64,000 nt of DNA. It comes from Bog-473 sp963777485. GTDB lineage: Bacteria; Actinomycetota; Acidimicrobiia; Acidimicrobiales; RAAP-2. Made by a program: the position numbers and the translations under genes. The stretch's first letter is position 1; every line of letters starts with the position of its first letter. The stretch spans positions 310,001-374,000 of the forward strand of contig CAVZQP010000002.1 in the NCBI GenBank assembly GCA_963777485.1, read 5' to 3'. Of this stretch, positions 37,143 to 45,898 are shown in pieces. The notes under the pieces were generated by a model that did not search any database, was not told the origin of the DNA, and saw only the letters and a list, made by a program, of their open reading frames with translations.

Positions 37143-38000
37143 GTGAGCTTCCCACAGGCATTTTCGGAGCGCCCGTTCGCGGGACGAGTGGCGCTGGTCA
37201 CCGGGGCTGCCCGGCCCCGAGGCATCGGGCGTGCAACCGCCCTGACGCTGGCCCGCGGTGGTGCCGACGTGGCCTGCCTCGACATCGCTCGGCCGTACGT
37301 CGAAGCTCCGTTCCACGAGACGGCGACGGGTGACGACCTGGCGTCGGTGGCCAAGGAGATCGAGGCCCTCGGCGTGCGAGCGACCACTGTCACCGCCGAC
37401 GTGTCCGACGAGGCGGCCGTCGAGAAAGCGGTTGCCGCGGTGAGCGAAGAACTCGGCACCGTGACGCTGGTGGCCAATGTGGCCGGCGGGAGCGGCGGCG
37501 GCTTCGGCTTCGGACCCCTGATCGGTGTGCCGGCCGACGAGTTCCGCCGTGTGCTCGACGTCAACCTCGTCGGCACCTGGATGGTGTCGAAGGCGTGCGC
37601 GACGCGCATGGTGGCTGACGGAGTGGGCGGCCGGATCTGCAACGTGTCGAGCCAGGCCGGCAAGAAGGCTTTCCCGTTCCTCGGCGCGTACTGCGCAGCC
37701 AAGGCCGGCGTGATCCTGCTCACCCAGACGATGGCGACGGAGCTCGGCCCGCAGGGCATCAGCGTCAACGCGGTCTGCCCGGGCACCGTCGACACCGACC
37801 TCCTCAACAAGGAGCGGGCGTTCGAGGGGTTGATGGGCGGCCCCGAGGGCCTGGCCGCCTACATCGCCCGCGAGATCCCGCTCGGCCGTCTCCAGTCGGC
37901 CCAGGAGATCGCGGCCGCCATCTGCTGGCTGCTCTCGGACGCCGCCGGCGGCGTCACCGGCGAGGCGTTGAATGTCAGCGCCGGACAGACCATGGTTTAG
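37143..38000 (+). CDS. Short-chain dehydrogenase/reductase with extended cofactor region
   Basis: A 285-residue SDR from GTG 37143. The cofactor motif is TGAARPRGIG, two residues longer than the usual TGxxxGIG. After strand 2 (DVACLDIARPY) comes an insertion of about 15 residues before the 'ALGVRATTVTADVSD' segment. The catalytic set is Ser in NVSSQAG and YCAAK (Tyr, Lys), with NVAGG in place of NNAG. Insertions at this place occur in nicotinoprotein or mycofactocin-associated SDRs, but that link is only a suggestion. First gene of a plus-strand operon; the next gene starts 2 bases after its stop. Confidence 0.86.
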   Translation: MSFPQAFSERPFAGRVALVTGAARPRGIGRATALTLARGGADVACLDIARPYVEAPFHETATGDDLASVAKEIEALGVRATTVTADVSDEAAVEKAVAAVSEELGTVTLVANVAGGSGGGFGFGPLIGVPADEFRRVLDVNLVGTWMVSKACATRMVADGVGGRICNVSSQAGKKAFPFLGAYCAAKAGVILLTQTMATELGPQGISVNAVCPGTVDTDLLNKERAFEGLMGGPEGLAAYIAREIPLGRLQSAQEIAAAICWLLSDAAGGVTGEALNVSAGQTMV

Positions 38001-38002
38001 GT

Positions 38003-39016
38003 ATGCCGATCCTCGATGCCCGCCATGACCTCGCCCACCCCGTGGAGGGCGACACCGCCTGGAGCGAGTCGTACTACTTCAACGCGTACGACCCCGCGAG
38101 CGACTCGGGGCTGTTCACCCGGATCGGCATCCGGCCCAACGAGGGGACGATGGACGTCGGCATGTCGCTGTGGCTACCGGGCGGCGAGCTCGGCGAGTAC
38201 CGCTGGGTCAAAGAGCAACGCGACATGGTCGACACCGTCCTCGACGTCGGCGCGGTCCGCTACGAGATGCTCGAGGCCCTCCAGTCCTGGCGCCTCACCA
38301 TGGACGACGCCGTGCAGGCCCGTCCGACCGGCAAGAGCCGGGCCGAGGCGGAGGCCGAGGCCCACCCGGTCAAGGTCGCGCTCGACGTGCGCTTCGATGC
38401 GATCACGCCGGCGGTCGGCACCGACGGCCAGCCCGGCGGCGGCCCGAAGTCCAAGGAGGCGGCGGCGGCGTCGGGCACCGTCGGCAAGGGGCATCTCGAG
38501 CAGGCCGGACGATGGACGGGCACGCTGACGGTCGACGGCGTGACGCACGAGTGGAAGGGTGCGCACGGCAACCGCGACCGCTCCTGGGGCCCGCGTCGCT
38601 GGGGCGGCCCAAAGATGTGGCGCTGGTTCTCCATCAACGTCGGCGACGATCTCCATTTCGGGGGCATCCGCCTCGGTACGGACGCGGGCGACCTCCATCG
38701 CGGCTGGGTGTGGGACGGCACACGCGCCACGTCGGTCGCCGAGTGGCGCGTGAAGACCGAGCTCGAGGACGACGGCGTCACGCACCGCGTCGTGCACCTC
38801 GATGTGGTCGACAAGTCCGGGCGTACATTCCCGTTGCGCGGTGACGTGTTACGGGTGGCGCCGATCGGCCAGGCCGGAGGGACGTTGGTGAACGAAGGCT
38901 TGGCCCGCTGGACCTACGAGGGCGGGGCGGACGGCGAGCCCCGCACGGGCTATGGCATCGCCGAGTACCTGCACCAGCTCGACGACGGCGGAAGGCCGGT
39001 CGTCCCCGTCGAGTAG
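38003..39016 (+). CDS. AttH/CrtC-like (DUF7064/7065-type) protein
   Basis: A 337-residue protein likely built from two lipocalin-like beta-barrel domains. The block 'GNRDRSWGPRRWG' (with 'HGNRDRSWG') is the motif I associate with AttH/hydroxyneurosporene-synthase-like proteins of terpenoid and steroid gene clusters. 'YYFNAYDPASDSGLFTRIGIRPNEG' at the N-terminus is also typical. No catalytic residue can be assigned. An insertion of about 30 residues (DGQPGGGPKSKEAAAASG) is low-complexity. Position between an SDR and a kinase-fold gene suggests participation in the same lipid or terpenoid degradation. Confidence 0.72.
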   Translation: MPILDARHDLAHPVEGDTAWSESYYFNAYDPASDSGLFTRIGIRPNEGTMDVGMSLWLPGGELGEYRWVKEQRDMVDTVLDVGAVRYEMLEALQSWRLTMDDAVQARPTGKSRAEAEAEAHPVKVALDVRFDAITPAVGTDGQPGGGPKSKEAAAASGTVGKGHLEQAGRWTGTLTVDGVTHEWKGAHGNRDRSWGPRRWGGPKMWRWFSINVGDDLHFGGIRLGTDAGDLHRGWVWDGTRATSVAEWRVKTELEDDGVTHRVVHLDVVDKSGRTFPLRGDVLRVAPIGQAGGTLVNEGLARWTYEGGADGEPRTGYGIAEYLHQLDDGGRPVVPVE

Positions 39017-39050
39017 CCGGCGCCGCGCCCGCGCTCGCCGCACTCCTCCC

Positions 39051-40427
39051 ATGTCGCCCCGGTTGCGCCCCGAAGAGCTGGCCGCCGCGCTCGGCGCGCG
39101 CCTCGGGGGAACGGTCCACGGCCTGCGCCGGCTCTCGGGCGGGGCCTCGCGCGTCACGAGCTCGTTCGACCTCGAGACGGCGGCGGGCTCGACCACTCCG
39201 CTCATCCTGCAGACGGATCGCAGCGGCGGCGCGCCGGGACGGGCGAAGGCGCGCCTGGAGCACGCGCTGCTCCACACGGCCCGCAACGCGGGCGTCCCGG
39301 TGCCGGCCGTCGTGGCCGCGCCGGACTTCGACGCCGGCGACGGCGACGACGCCCTGGGTGGCGCCTGGCTCGTCGTCGAGCGCCTCGCCGGCGAGACGAT
39401 CCCGCGCAAGATCCTGCGCGACCCCGAGTACGACACCGCACGCCAGGCGCTGACGGCCCAGTGCGGCCGTGCGCTCGCCGCCATCCACACCATCGACCCG
39501 TCCACCGTCGGCGGTCTCCCGCCGGCTGACCCCCTGCGCGACCCACTTCCGCTCCTCGATGCGCTGGGGGAGGTCCGTCCCGCGCTCGAGCTCGGCGTGC
39601 GCTGGCTCGACGGGCACCGCCCCGAGGCGGGCTCCACGGTCACGGTGCATGGCGACTTCCGTATGGGCAACTTGCTCGTCGGCCCCGACGGCCTCCGCGG
39701 CGTGCTCGACTGGGAGCTGGCCCACGCCGGCGACCCGGCCGAGGACATCGGCTGGCTTTGTGCGCCGGCCTGGCGCTTCGGCGGGCCCGGCGAGGTCGGG
39801 GGCTTCGGCCACGTCCCAGACCTGCTCGCGGCGTACGAATCGGCTGGCGGTGCGGCGGTGGCGTCCGAACGCGTCCATTGGTGGCAGGTCTACGCGACCG
39901 TGAAGTGGGCCGCGATCTGCGCGTTGCAGGCGTCCGTGCACTTGAGTGGCGCGACGCGCTCGGTCGAGCTGGCCGCGATCGGGCGCCGCGTCTGTGAGAG
40001 CGAGTGGGACCTCTTCGTGCTCCTCGGGATCCAACCGACCGCCGACCTCCCGGAGCCGGCGGCGGCGGCGGCCGGACCGATACAGCCCTTCGGCCGTCCG
40101 ACAGCGGCGGAGCTGACGGAGGCGGTGCGCGAGTACGCGGAAGGACTCATGGAGAAGGGCGAGGGTGCCGCCGCGTTCGAGGCGAGGGTGGCGCGCAACG
40201 CGCTCGGTATCGTCGAGCGTGAGCTGCGGCTCGGGCCGTCGATCGTGACCGCACATGCGGCCCGCCTGGCCGAGCTCGGCTATGCCGACGACGCTGCGCT
40301 GGCCGCCGCGCTGCGGGCGGGTGACCTCGACACCACATGGAGGCGGGTGGCTCCGGCCCTCGCCGCGGCAGCGCGGGACCAGCTGTTGGTGGCGAACCCC
40401 TCCTACTTGCCGGCGGCCACGGCGTAG
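39051..40427 (+). CDS. Aminoglycoside-phosphotransferase-fold kinase fused to a DUF6285-like domain
   Basis: A 458-residue protein. Residues about 1-330 are an APH/choline-kinase-like fold: catalytic loop VHGDFRMGNLLV, metal-binding VLDWELAHAGDPAEDIGWL. Family members near acyl-CoA dehydrogenase genes phosphorylate hydroxyacyl substrates (ACAD10/11-like); no antibiotic resistance is implied. Residues about 370-458 (LTEAVREYAEGLMEKGEGAAAFEARVARN split across helices) match DUF6285, which is usually a separate neighbouring gene. Starts 34 bases after the preceding gene and overlaps the convergent MFS gene by 25 bp at its end. Confidence 0.83.
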   Translation: MSPRLRPEELAAALGARLGGTVHGLRRLSGGASRVTSSFDLETAAGSTTPLILQTDRSGGAPGRAKARLEHALLHTARNAGVPVPAVVAAPDFDAGDGDDALGGAWLVVERLAGETIPRKILRDPEYDTARQALTAQCGRALAAIHTIDPSTVGGLPPADPLRDPLPLLDALGEVRPALELGVRWLDGHRPEAGSTVTVHGDFRMGNLLVGPDGLRGVLDWELAHAGDPAEDIGWLCAPAWRFGGPGEVGGFGHVPDLLAAYESAGGAAVASERVHWWQVYATVKWAAICALQASVHLSGATRSVELAAIGRRVCESEWDLFVLLGIQPTADLPEPAAAAAGPIQPFGRPTAAELTEAVREYAEGLMEKGEGAAAFEARVARNALGIVERELRLGPSIVTAHAARLAELGYADDAALAAALRAGDLDTTWRRVAPALAAAARDQLLVANPSYLPAATA

Positions 40428-41908
40428 GGGGGAGCCGCAGCAGCCGCCGGCGTGGTCGCCACGGTGGCGGGCAGGTTGTCGTCGAGCGCGACCGCGTTGG
40501 CGTCAGCTGTCTCGGCGGCGCGGGCACCGATGCCCTGGAGGACCGCTCCGGCCACCAGGCCGCAGCCGACCATGAACAGCCAGGCATGATGGAAGGCGCT
40601 CACGGCGGCTGCTCCGGTCGCGGAGCCGAGAATGGCCACGAGGCACGCCACTCCCAGGGCCACGCCGACCTGACGGGTCATGGCGTAGAGCGCCGAACCG
40701 GTGGCGAAACGTTGTGGGGGCAGCGGGGCGGTGGCGGCGCCACCGAGTGAGGGGAGCATCAAGCCGACGCCGATGCCCGTGAGCACGCTGCCGGGGAGGT
40801 AGTCCGCCAACCAGTCCGGCGACGCACCGACACGGGCGACGAAGTACACGCCGCCAGTCGCGAAGAGGAGCGAGCCCGCAGTGCCGACGATGCGGTGGCC
40901 GAAGCGCGCACCGAGAAGACCGCCCGGGAACGCGGTCAGACCAGCCAGCAGCGGTCCGGGAGCGATCATGAATCCGGCGCGCAGGACCGACTCGTGCCAG
41001 ACGCCGGTCAGGAAGAGCACGCCGCCCAGAACGAGGGCGCCGAAGCCACTGAAGAAGACGAGAGAGCTGACGTCGGCCAGGGCGACGGCACGATGCCGTA
41101 TGACGGCTGGCTCCAAGATCGGGTTCGGGTGGCGGAAGGAACGCACGACGAGCCAGCTGCCCGCTGCGGCCGCCACCACGAACGCGCCCACAGTGCGCGC
41201 GCTGGTCCAGCCCCACGACGAGCCCTCCACGATGGCGGCAACCAGGCTGGCCACCGAGACCGACAGCAGGACGGCGCCGAGCAGGTCCGATTTGTGCGCG
41301 GCCGGGTCCCGCACCTCGGTAAGAGTGCGGATTCCGAAGACAAGGGCGAGCAGACTGACGGGCAGGTTGACGAGGAAGACCCAGCGCCAACTCGCCTGCA
41401 CGAGCAGGCCACCGATCGGAGGACCGAAGGCGGCGGCGGCGCCACCGACTGCGGACCACAGGCCGATGGCTGCGCCCTTGCGTGCCGGCCCGAACGCGGG
41501 GAGGAGCAGTCCGAGCGAGGTCGGCAGCATCAGTGCGCCGCCGACGGCCTGGATGACACGCGCGCCCACCAGGACACCCAGCGACGGCGCCAGGGCGCAC
41601 GCGGCGGACGAGGCCGTGAACACGGCGAGGCCGATGAGGAAGGCGCGTTTACGTCCGGTCCGGTCGGCCCAGCGGCCCGCCGGCACGAGGACGGCGGCGA
41701 AGACGATCGCGTACGCACTCAACACCCAGGAGAGGGAGCTCGTGCTCTCGCCGTGGAAGCTGGCCGAGATGCTCGGGAACGCGATGTTGACGATGAAGAG
41801 GTCGAGGGAGGAGAGGAACACGCCCGTCAGCACGATCAGGGCAGTCAGGACGGGGCGGCCGCCCCGCTTGGTTCCAACGGGGTTGGTCGGGGGAGTCCAT
41901 TCTGTCAC
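40403..41908 (-). CDS. MFS drug exporter, DHA2-like (14 TM)
   Basis: A 501-residue transporter with about fourteen hydrophobic helices. Motif A is GRWADRTGRKRAFLIG, motif C-like GARVIQAVGGALMLPTSLGLL, and 'SLDLFIVNIAFPSI' is the DHA2-family motif D1. Likely a proton-driven exporter of hydrophobic compounds. GTG 41908 is the only start consistent with the N-terminus. Divergent from an HxlR-type regulator 69 bp away, which probably controls it. The stop lies inside the convergent kinase gene. Confidence 0.87.
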   Translation of the reverse strand: MTEWTPPTNPVGTKRGGRPVLTALIVLTGVFLSSLDLFIVNIAFPSISASFHGESTSSLSWVLSAYAIVFAAVLVPAGRWADRTGRKRAFLIGLAVFTASSAACALAPSLGVLVGARVIQAVGGALMLPTSLGLLLPAFGPARKGAAIGLWSAVGGAAAAFGPPIGGLLVQASWRWVFLVNLPVSLLALVFGIRTLTEVRDPAAHKSDLLGAVLLSVSVASLVAAIVEGSSWGWTSARTVGAFVVAAAAGSWLVVRSFRHPNPILEPAVIRHRAVALADVSSLVFFSGFGALVLGGVLFLTGVWHESVLRAGFMIAPGPLLAGLTAFPGGLLGARFGHRIVGTAGSLLFATGGVYFVARVGASPDWLADYLPGSVLTGIGVGLMLPSLGGAATAPLPPQRFATGSALYAMTRQVGVALGVACLVAILGSATGAAAVSAFHHAWLFMVGCGLVAGAVLQGIGARAAETADANAVALDDNLPATVATTPAAAAAPPYAVAAGK

Positions 41909-41977
41909 AAAACTGACTATACCGATAAGAGTTTCATAAAGCAACCTACTACCGTGAAAGTGCGCTATGCTGGGTGA
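41909..41977. promoter_or_regulatory. Shared promoter region of MFS exporter and HxlR regulator
   Basis: A 69-bp AT-richer gap between divergent genes. TTTCA (41932) and TGAAA (41955) form a spaced inverted repeat with an 18-base centre, a possible HxlR-dimer operator. No unambiguous -35/-10 pair is visible. Confidence 0.4.
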
Positions 41978-42454
41978 ATGCTGAAGCGTGACTACGCCAA
42001 CCAGTACTGCCCGGTGGCGTCGACACTCGAGGTGGTGGGCGAGCGCTGGACGCTCCTGATCATCCGGGACATCTTCTTGGGGATCCGCCGCTTCGAGGAG
42101 CTGCAGCGTGATCTGGGCGTGGCCCGCAATGTGTTGCAGGCCCGGCTCGAGCGGCTCGTCGAGGAGGGGATCCTGGTCAAGCGGCCCTATCAGGAGCGGC
42201 CGTTGCGCAACGAGTACCGCCTGACCGAGAAGGGTGCCGATCTGTGGCCGGTGCTGGTCGCGCTCTTGCAGTGGGGCGACCGGTACGGCGTCGAGGGGGA
42301 GCGGCCGATGATCCTGCAGCACCGAGGCTGCGGGGGTGAGCTGGACGACCGTCGTCGGTGCATCGCCTGCGGTGCGGACGTCTCGGTAACCGAGGCGATC
42401 GCCATCCGGACCGGCGCGACCCGTCCCAATGCGGAGGTCGGCGCCTCGGTCTGA
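41978..42454 (+). CDS. HxlR-family transcriptional regulator
   Basis: A 158-residue winged-helix regulator. It starts 'RDYANQYCPVASTLEVVGERWTLLIIRDIFLGIRRF' (the HxlR signature with the conserved Cys that senses reactive electrophiles in some members). The wing 'ERPLRNEYRLTEKGADLWPVL' follows. A C-terminal extension carries CGGELDDRRRCIACGAD, a four-Cys ribbon that may bind zinc. Likely represses the divergent MFS exporter and itself. Confidence 0.9.
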   Translation: MLKRDYANQYCPVASTLEVVGERWTLLIIRDIFLGIRRFEELQRDLGVARNVLQARLERLVEEGILVKRPYQERPLRNEYRLTEKGADLWPVLVALLQWGDRYGVEGERPMILQHRGCGGELDDRRRCIACGADVSVTEAIAIRTGATRPNAEVGASV

Positions 42455-42507
42455 GGCCGGTCCGCGGCGGTCGAGCGCGTCGGGCCGCATCTCGGTACGG
42501 TGCGTCC

Positions 42508-43950
42508 ATGAGCGACGACACGGCATGGCTGGACGCGACCGGGCAGGCGGAGCTGGTCCACACGAAGAAGGTGTCGCCGGCCGAACTCGTGGCCGATGCG
42601 ATCACGCGGATCGAGAAACTGAACCCGCAGCTGAACGCAGTCATCCACGAGTTGTTCGACCGGGCGCGGGATGAGGCCGCCGGCTCGCTGCCGGCCGGCC
42701 CGTTCCGCGGGGTGCCGTTCCTCTTGAAGGACCTCGGCGCCGAGCTGGCAGGCACGCCCTTCAACGAGGGCCTCGCGTTCGCCGGTGACTACGTGTCCAA
42801 GGTGACCCAAGCGCTGACCCAGCGCTACCTCGACGCCGGCTTCGTGATCTGCGGAAAGACGAACACCCCCGAGCTCGGCATCCTGCCGACCGCCGAACCC
42901 CGGCGTTTTGGCGCATCTCGTAACCCTTGGAACACCGATTACTCGACGGGCGGATCTTCGGGCGGCTCGGCCGCTGCGGTGGCGTCGGGCATGGTGCCTG
43001 TCGCCCACGCGAATGACGGCGGTGGTTCCATCCGCATTCCCGCGTCCTGCTGCGGCCTAGTGGGGCTGAAGCCCACACGGGGGCGCAACTCGTTGGCGCC
43101 CAACTACGGCGACCTGATGGGTGGCTTGGTCTGCGAGCACGTCGTCACACGCTCCGTGCGCGACAGCGCGGCGATCCTCGACGCCACTGCCGGCCCAATG
43201 CCGGGCGACCCCTACTGGGCTCCGCCGCGACGCGGGCCCTCGTTTGCAGTTGCGGCCGCCAGCGCGCCGCCGCGGCTGCGCATAGCCGTGATGACGGCGT
43301 CACCGTCGGGCAGCAAGGTGGAGCCCGCCTGCGTGGCCGCCGTGGGGGAGGCGGCCAACCTCTGCGAATCGCTCGGGCACCAGGTCGAGGGCGCCACTCT
43401 CGACGTCGATGGCAACGCCTTCACGACGCACTTCGTCAACATGTGGGCCTGCGGCAACGCCTGGGCCATTGCCGACTGGGAGTCGCGGCTCGGGCGTGCG
43501 GTCACCGAGCCCGACGTTGAGCCGTTGAGCTGGGCGCTCATTGAGCTGGGCCGGTCGATCAACGGCGCCCAGTACCTGACGTCGGTCCAGGAACTGCAGA
43601 AGATCTCGCGCCAGGTAGCCCAGTACTTCGAGGGCATCGACGTCCTGATCACGCCGACGCTGGGAGAGCCACCCGCGCCTCTCGGCACGTTCGACTCGCC
43701 TCCCGGCGAGCCACTGACCGGGCTGTTCCGGGCCGCCGACTACGTGCCGTTCACCCCGCCGTTCAACGTCACGGGCCAGCCGGCCGTCTCGCTGCCGCTG
43801 CATTGGGACGATGCGGACCTGCCGGGCGCTTTGCCCATCGGCGTGCAGTTCGTCGGCCGCTTCGGCGACGAGGAGACGCTGTTGTCGCTCGCGGGTCAGC
43901 TCGAGCAGGCGGCCCCGTGGGCGCAGCGCCGGCCGCCGGTGTCGGCCTGA
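42508..43950 (+). CDS. Amidase (amidase-signature family)
   Basis: A 480-residue amidase. The Ser-cisSer-Lys triad is complete: Lys in GVPFLLKDLG, the cis-Ser in STGGSSGGSAAAVASG and the nucleophile Ser in NDGGGSIRIPASCCG. It hydrolyses amides to acid and ammonia; similar actinobacterial enzymes act on aryl or cyclic amides (6-aminohexanoate-cyclic-dimer-hydrolase-like). Start ATG 42508, 53 bases after hxlR. The downstream ankyrin gene starts at or inside its end. Confidence 0.9.
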   Translation: MSDDTAWLDATGQAELVHTKKVSPAELVADAITRIEKLNPQLNAVIHELFDRARDEAAGSLPAGPFRGVPFLLKDLGAELAGTPFNEGLAFAGDYVSKVTQALTQRYLDAGFVICGKTNTPELGILPTAEPRRFGASRNPWNTDYSTGGSSGGSAAAVASGMVPVAHANDGGGSIRIPASCCGLVGLKPTRGRNSLAPNYGDLMGGLVCEHVVTRSVRDSAAILDATAGPMPGDPYWAPPRRGPSFAVAAASAPPRLRIAVMTASPSGSKVEPACVAAVGEAANLCESLGHQVEGATLDVDGNAFTTHFVNMWACGNAWAIADWESRLGRAVTEPDVEPLSWALIELGRSINGAQYLTSVQELQKISRQVAQYFEGIDVLITPTLGEPPAPLGTFDSPPGEPLTGLFRAADYVPFTPPFNVTGQPAVSLPLHWDDADLPGALPIGVQFVGRFGDEETLLSLAGQLEQAAPWAQRRPPVSA

Positions 43951-43958
43951 GCATTTCG

Positions 43959-44594
43959 TTGGCAACCGGCCATCCGGACCTGGCTCGTTTCATCGAGGTC
44001 GTCGTCGCCGGTGACCGTGTGACGTTTGACGAGCTGCTGGCTGCAAATCCGGAGTTGGCGACCGAGCGCGTCAAGGCGGGAGCGACAAGGGAACAAGCCG
44101 AGGACTACTTCTTCGACGAGATCTCGCACTACGTCTATGTGGGTGACACGGCGCTGCACATGGCCGCGGCCGCACATGCACCCGACTTTGTCACTGCCTT
44201 GGTGGCGGCGGGTTCGGCCGTCGAGGCCGTCAACCGACGTGGCGCCCAGCCTCTGCACTACGCCGTGGACGGGGGACCCAACGGACGGCGTTGGCACCCG
44301 GCCCAGCAGTGCGACACGATCGTGCGCCTGCTCGACGCGGGGGCAGACCCGGACGCCGCGGACAAGGGAGGCACGACACCGCTGCACCGGGCGATACGCA
44401 ATCGCGGCGCAGCAGCGGTCGAGGTGCTGCTCGTTCGAGGTGCGGACCCTCTTCGCACCAATGGGCGCGGCTCGACGGCGTGGCAGCTCGCGAACTGGAC
44501 CACGGGCAAGGGCGGGAGCGGAACCGCCGCGGCAAAGGAGCAGCAGGCCGAGATCCTCCGTCTGCTCGAGGCCCACGGTGCCGTGACGGGCTGA
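43959..44594 (+). CDS. Ankyrin-repeat protein
   Basis: About 211 residues with three to four ankyrin repeats: GDTALHMAAAAHAPDFVTALVAAGSAVEA, QPLHYAVDGG, GGTTPLHRAIRNRGAAAVEVLLVRGADP and a final degenerate repeat with 'STAWQLANW' (each quoted in part). An N-terminal helix 'FDELLAANPELA' caps the solenoid. Likely a cytoplasmic protein-binding module. The start is uncertain: TTG 43959 follows the amidase stop, while GTG 43917 lies inside the amidase end; neither has a strong ribosome site. Confidence 0.75.
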   Translation: MATGHPDLARFIEVVVAGDRVTFDELLAANPELATERVKAGATREQAEDYFFDEISHYVYVGDTALHMAAAAHAPDFVTALVAAGSAVEAVNRRGAQPLHYAVDGGPNGRRWHPAQQCDTIVRLLDAGADPDAADKGGTTPLHRAIRNRGAAAVEVLLVRGADPLRTNGRGSTAWQLANWTTGKGGSGTAAAKEQQAEILRLLEAHGAVTG

Positions 44595-44598
44595 GGCG

Positions 44599-44617
44599 CG
44601 GCGGCGGAGGGCCGCCG
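44599..44617. terminator. Hairpin between convergent ankyrin and flavin-oxidoreductase genes
   Basis: CGGCGGC / GCCGCCG 7-bp stem with a 5-base loop in the 30-bp gap between two convergent stops. No T-run; bidirectional terminator candidate. Confidence 0.4.
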
Positions 44618-44624
44618 GTCCGAC

Positions 44625-45824
44625 TCAGGCGGAACCAGGGCGGTCGGTCACCAGAACACAGCGCGTGCCCGAGTAGATCGTCGGCATGCACTTGTTGCAG
44701 TGGATGCAGAGCGACGATGTGGCGGTGCCGGCCTGCATCCGGTTGGGCAGGTCCGGCTCGCGCAGGAGGGCGCGGGCCATGGCGACGAACGCAAAGCCCT
44801 CCGCCAGGGCAGTCTCGATGGTCGCCAACTCTGTGATGCCGCCGAGGAGGATGATCGGCGTGTTCAACGCGGCGTGGAACTGCCGGGCGAAGGGGAGGAA
44901 GAAAGCCTCCTCGTAGGGGTAGGTCTTCAGGAATCGGTGGCCGATGAGCCTGAAGCCGAGACGCACCGGCGGCGGGAGCGTGGCGCCGAACTCGCGCAGC
45001 GGCGCGTCGCCCCGGAAGAGATACATGGGGTTGGCGAGGGAGCTCCCGCCGGTGAGCTCGAGCGCATCGAGCGTGCCGTCCGCCTCGAAGAGGGTTGCGA
45101 CCTCGACGCTCTCGTCGAGCCACAGGCCGCCGTCGACACCGTCGGCCATGTTCAGCTTCGCCGTCACCGCCACCTTGTCGCCCACGGCGTCGCGTACGTT
45201 GCGCAGGACGGTGCGCGCGAATCGAGCACGGTTTTCCACCGAGCCGCCGAACTGGTCCTTGCGCTTGTTGAGCTTCGGGCTCAAGAACGCGCTCAAGAGA
45301 TAATTGTGGCCGACGTGCACCTCGATGCTGTCGAAGCCGGCCTCGAGAGCGCGGGTGGCCGCTGAGCGGTAGTCATCGACGACGCGCTCGATGCCCGCCG
45401 GGTCGATGGCATGGAGGCGCGAGCCCATGGGGGTGAAGCCGCCGGACGGCGCGAGCGCCGGGGCGCGGTTTGAGCGGGCGTTGGCCACCGGGCCGGCGTG
45501 GCCGATCTGGGCGGCGGCGGCCGCTCCCTCGGCGTGGATCGCGTCGGTGAGCCGGCGGAGTTCCTTGGCGGTCTCGTCGTTCAGGAGGAGGCAGTGGCGG
45601 TCGGTCCTGCCCTCGGGCGAGACGGCGAGGTAGGCGACGGTCGACATGGCGGCACCGCCGGCCGCGACTCGGCGGTGGTACTCGATCAGCGCGTCGCTGA
45701 CCTTGCCACCAGGCATCACGCCCTCGAACGTGGCCGCCTTGATGATGCGGTTGCGCAGCGTCAGGGGACCGAGCCGGGCGGGGGCGAAGACCTCCGGGAT
45801 GGCCGGACGGGTCGTGCGGGGCAT
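44625..45824 (-). CDS. NADH:flavin oxidoreductase, old yellow enzyme family
   Basis: A 399-residue FMN TIM-barrel. Motifs: 'PLTLRNRIIKAATFEG', 'QIGHAGPVA', 'SIEVHVGHNYLLSAFLSPKLNKR' (substrate-binding His-Asn) and 'GGSVENRARF'. A C-terminal Cys cluster SLCIHCNKCMPTIYSGTRC (four Cys) looks like a metal or Fe-S site, as in 2,4-dienoyl-CoA-reductase relatives, but the reductase-partner domain is absent. It probably reduces activated C=C bonds. Third gene of a minus-strand operon after a PASTA lipoprotein and an MFS transporter (74 bp gap). Confidence 0.86.
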   Translation of the reverse strand: MPRTTRPAIPEVFAPARLGPLTLRNRIIKAATFEGVMPGGKVSDALIEYHRRVAAGGAAMSTVAYLAVSPEGRTDRHCLLLNDETAKELRRLTDAIHAEGAAAAAQIGHAGPVANARSNRAPALAPSGGFTPMGSRLHAIDPAGIERVVDDYRSAATRALEAGFDSIEVHVGHNYLLSAFLSPKLNKRKDQFGGSVENRARFARTVLRNVRDAVGDKVAVTAKLNMADGVDGGLWLDESVEVATLFEADGTLDALELTGGSSLANPMYLFRGDAPLREFGATLPPPVRLGFRLIGHRFLKTYPYEEAFFLPFARQFHAALNTPIILLGGITELATIETALAEGFAFVAMARALLREPDLPNRMQAGTATSSLCIHCNKCMPTIYSGTRCVLVTDRPGSA

Positions 45825-45898
45825 GGCTCCCTACCTTTGCCGACCGGCGGCGTCGGACGCACGTTGGGCGCCGAGGGCGCCCGCGGGGTCGTGGGGCG

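Noticed and set aside
34492..37161. 889-codon minus-strand frame across three genes
   Set aside because: It is the shifted frame of the ADH, LLM and epoxide hydrolase genes; composition is Arg/Gly/Pro-rich and the real genes explain the region.
39051..40427. Aminoglycoside resistance kinase
   Set aside because: The fold is shared, but the DUF6285 fusion and degradation-gene context point to metabolic substrates.
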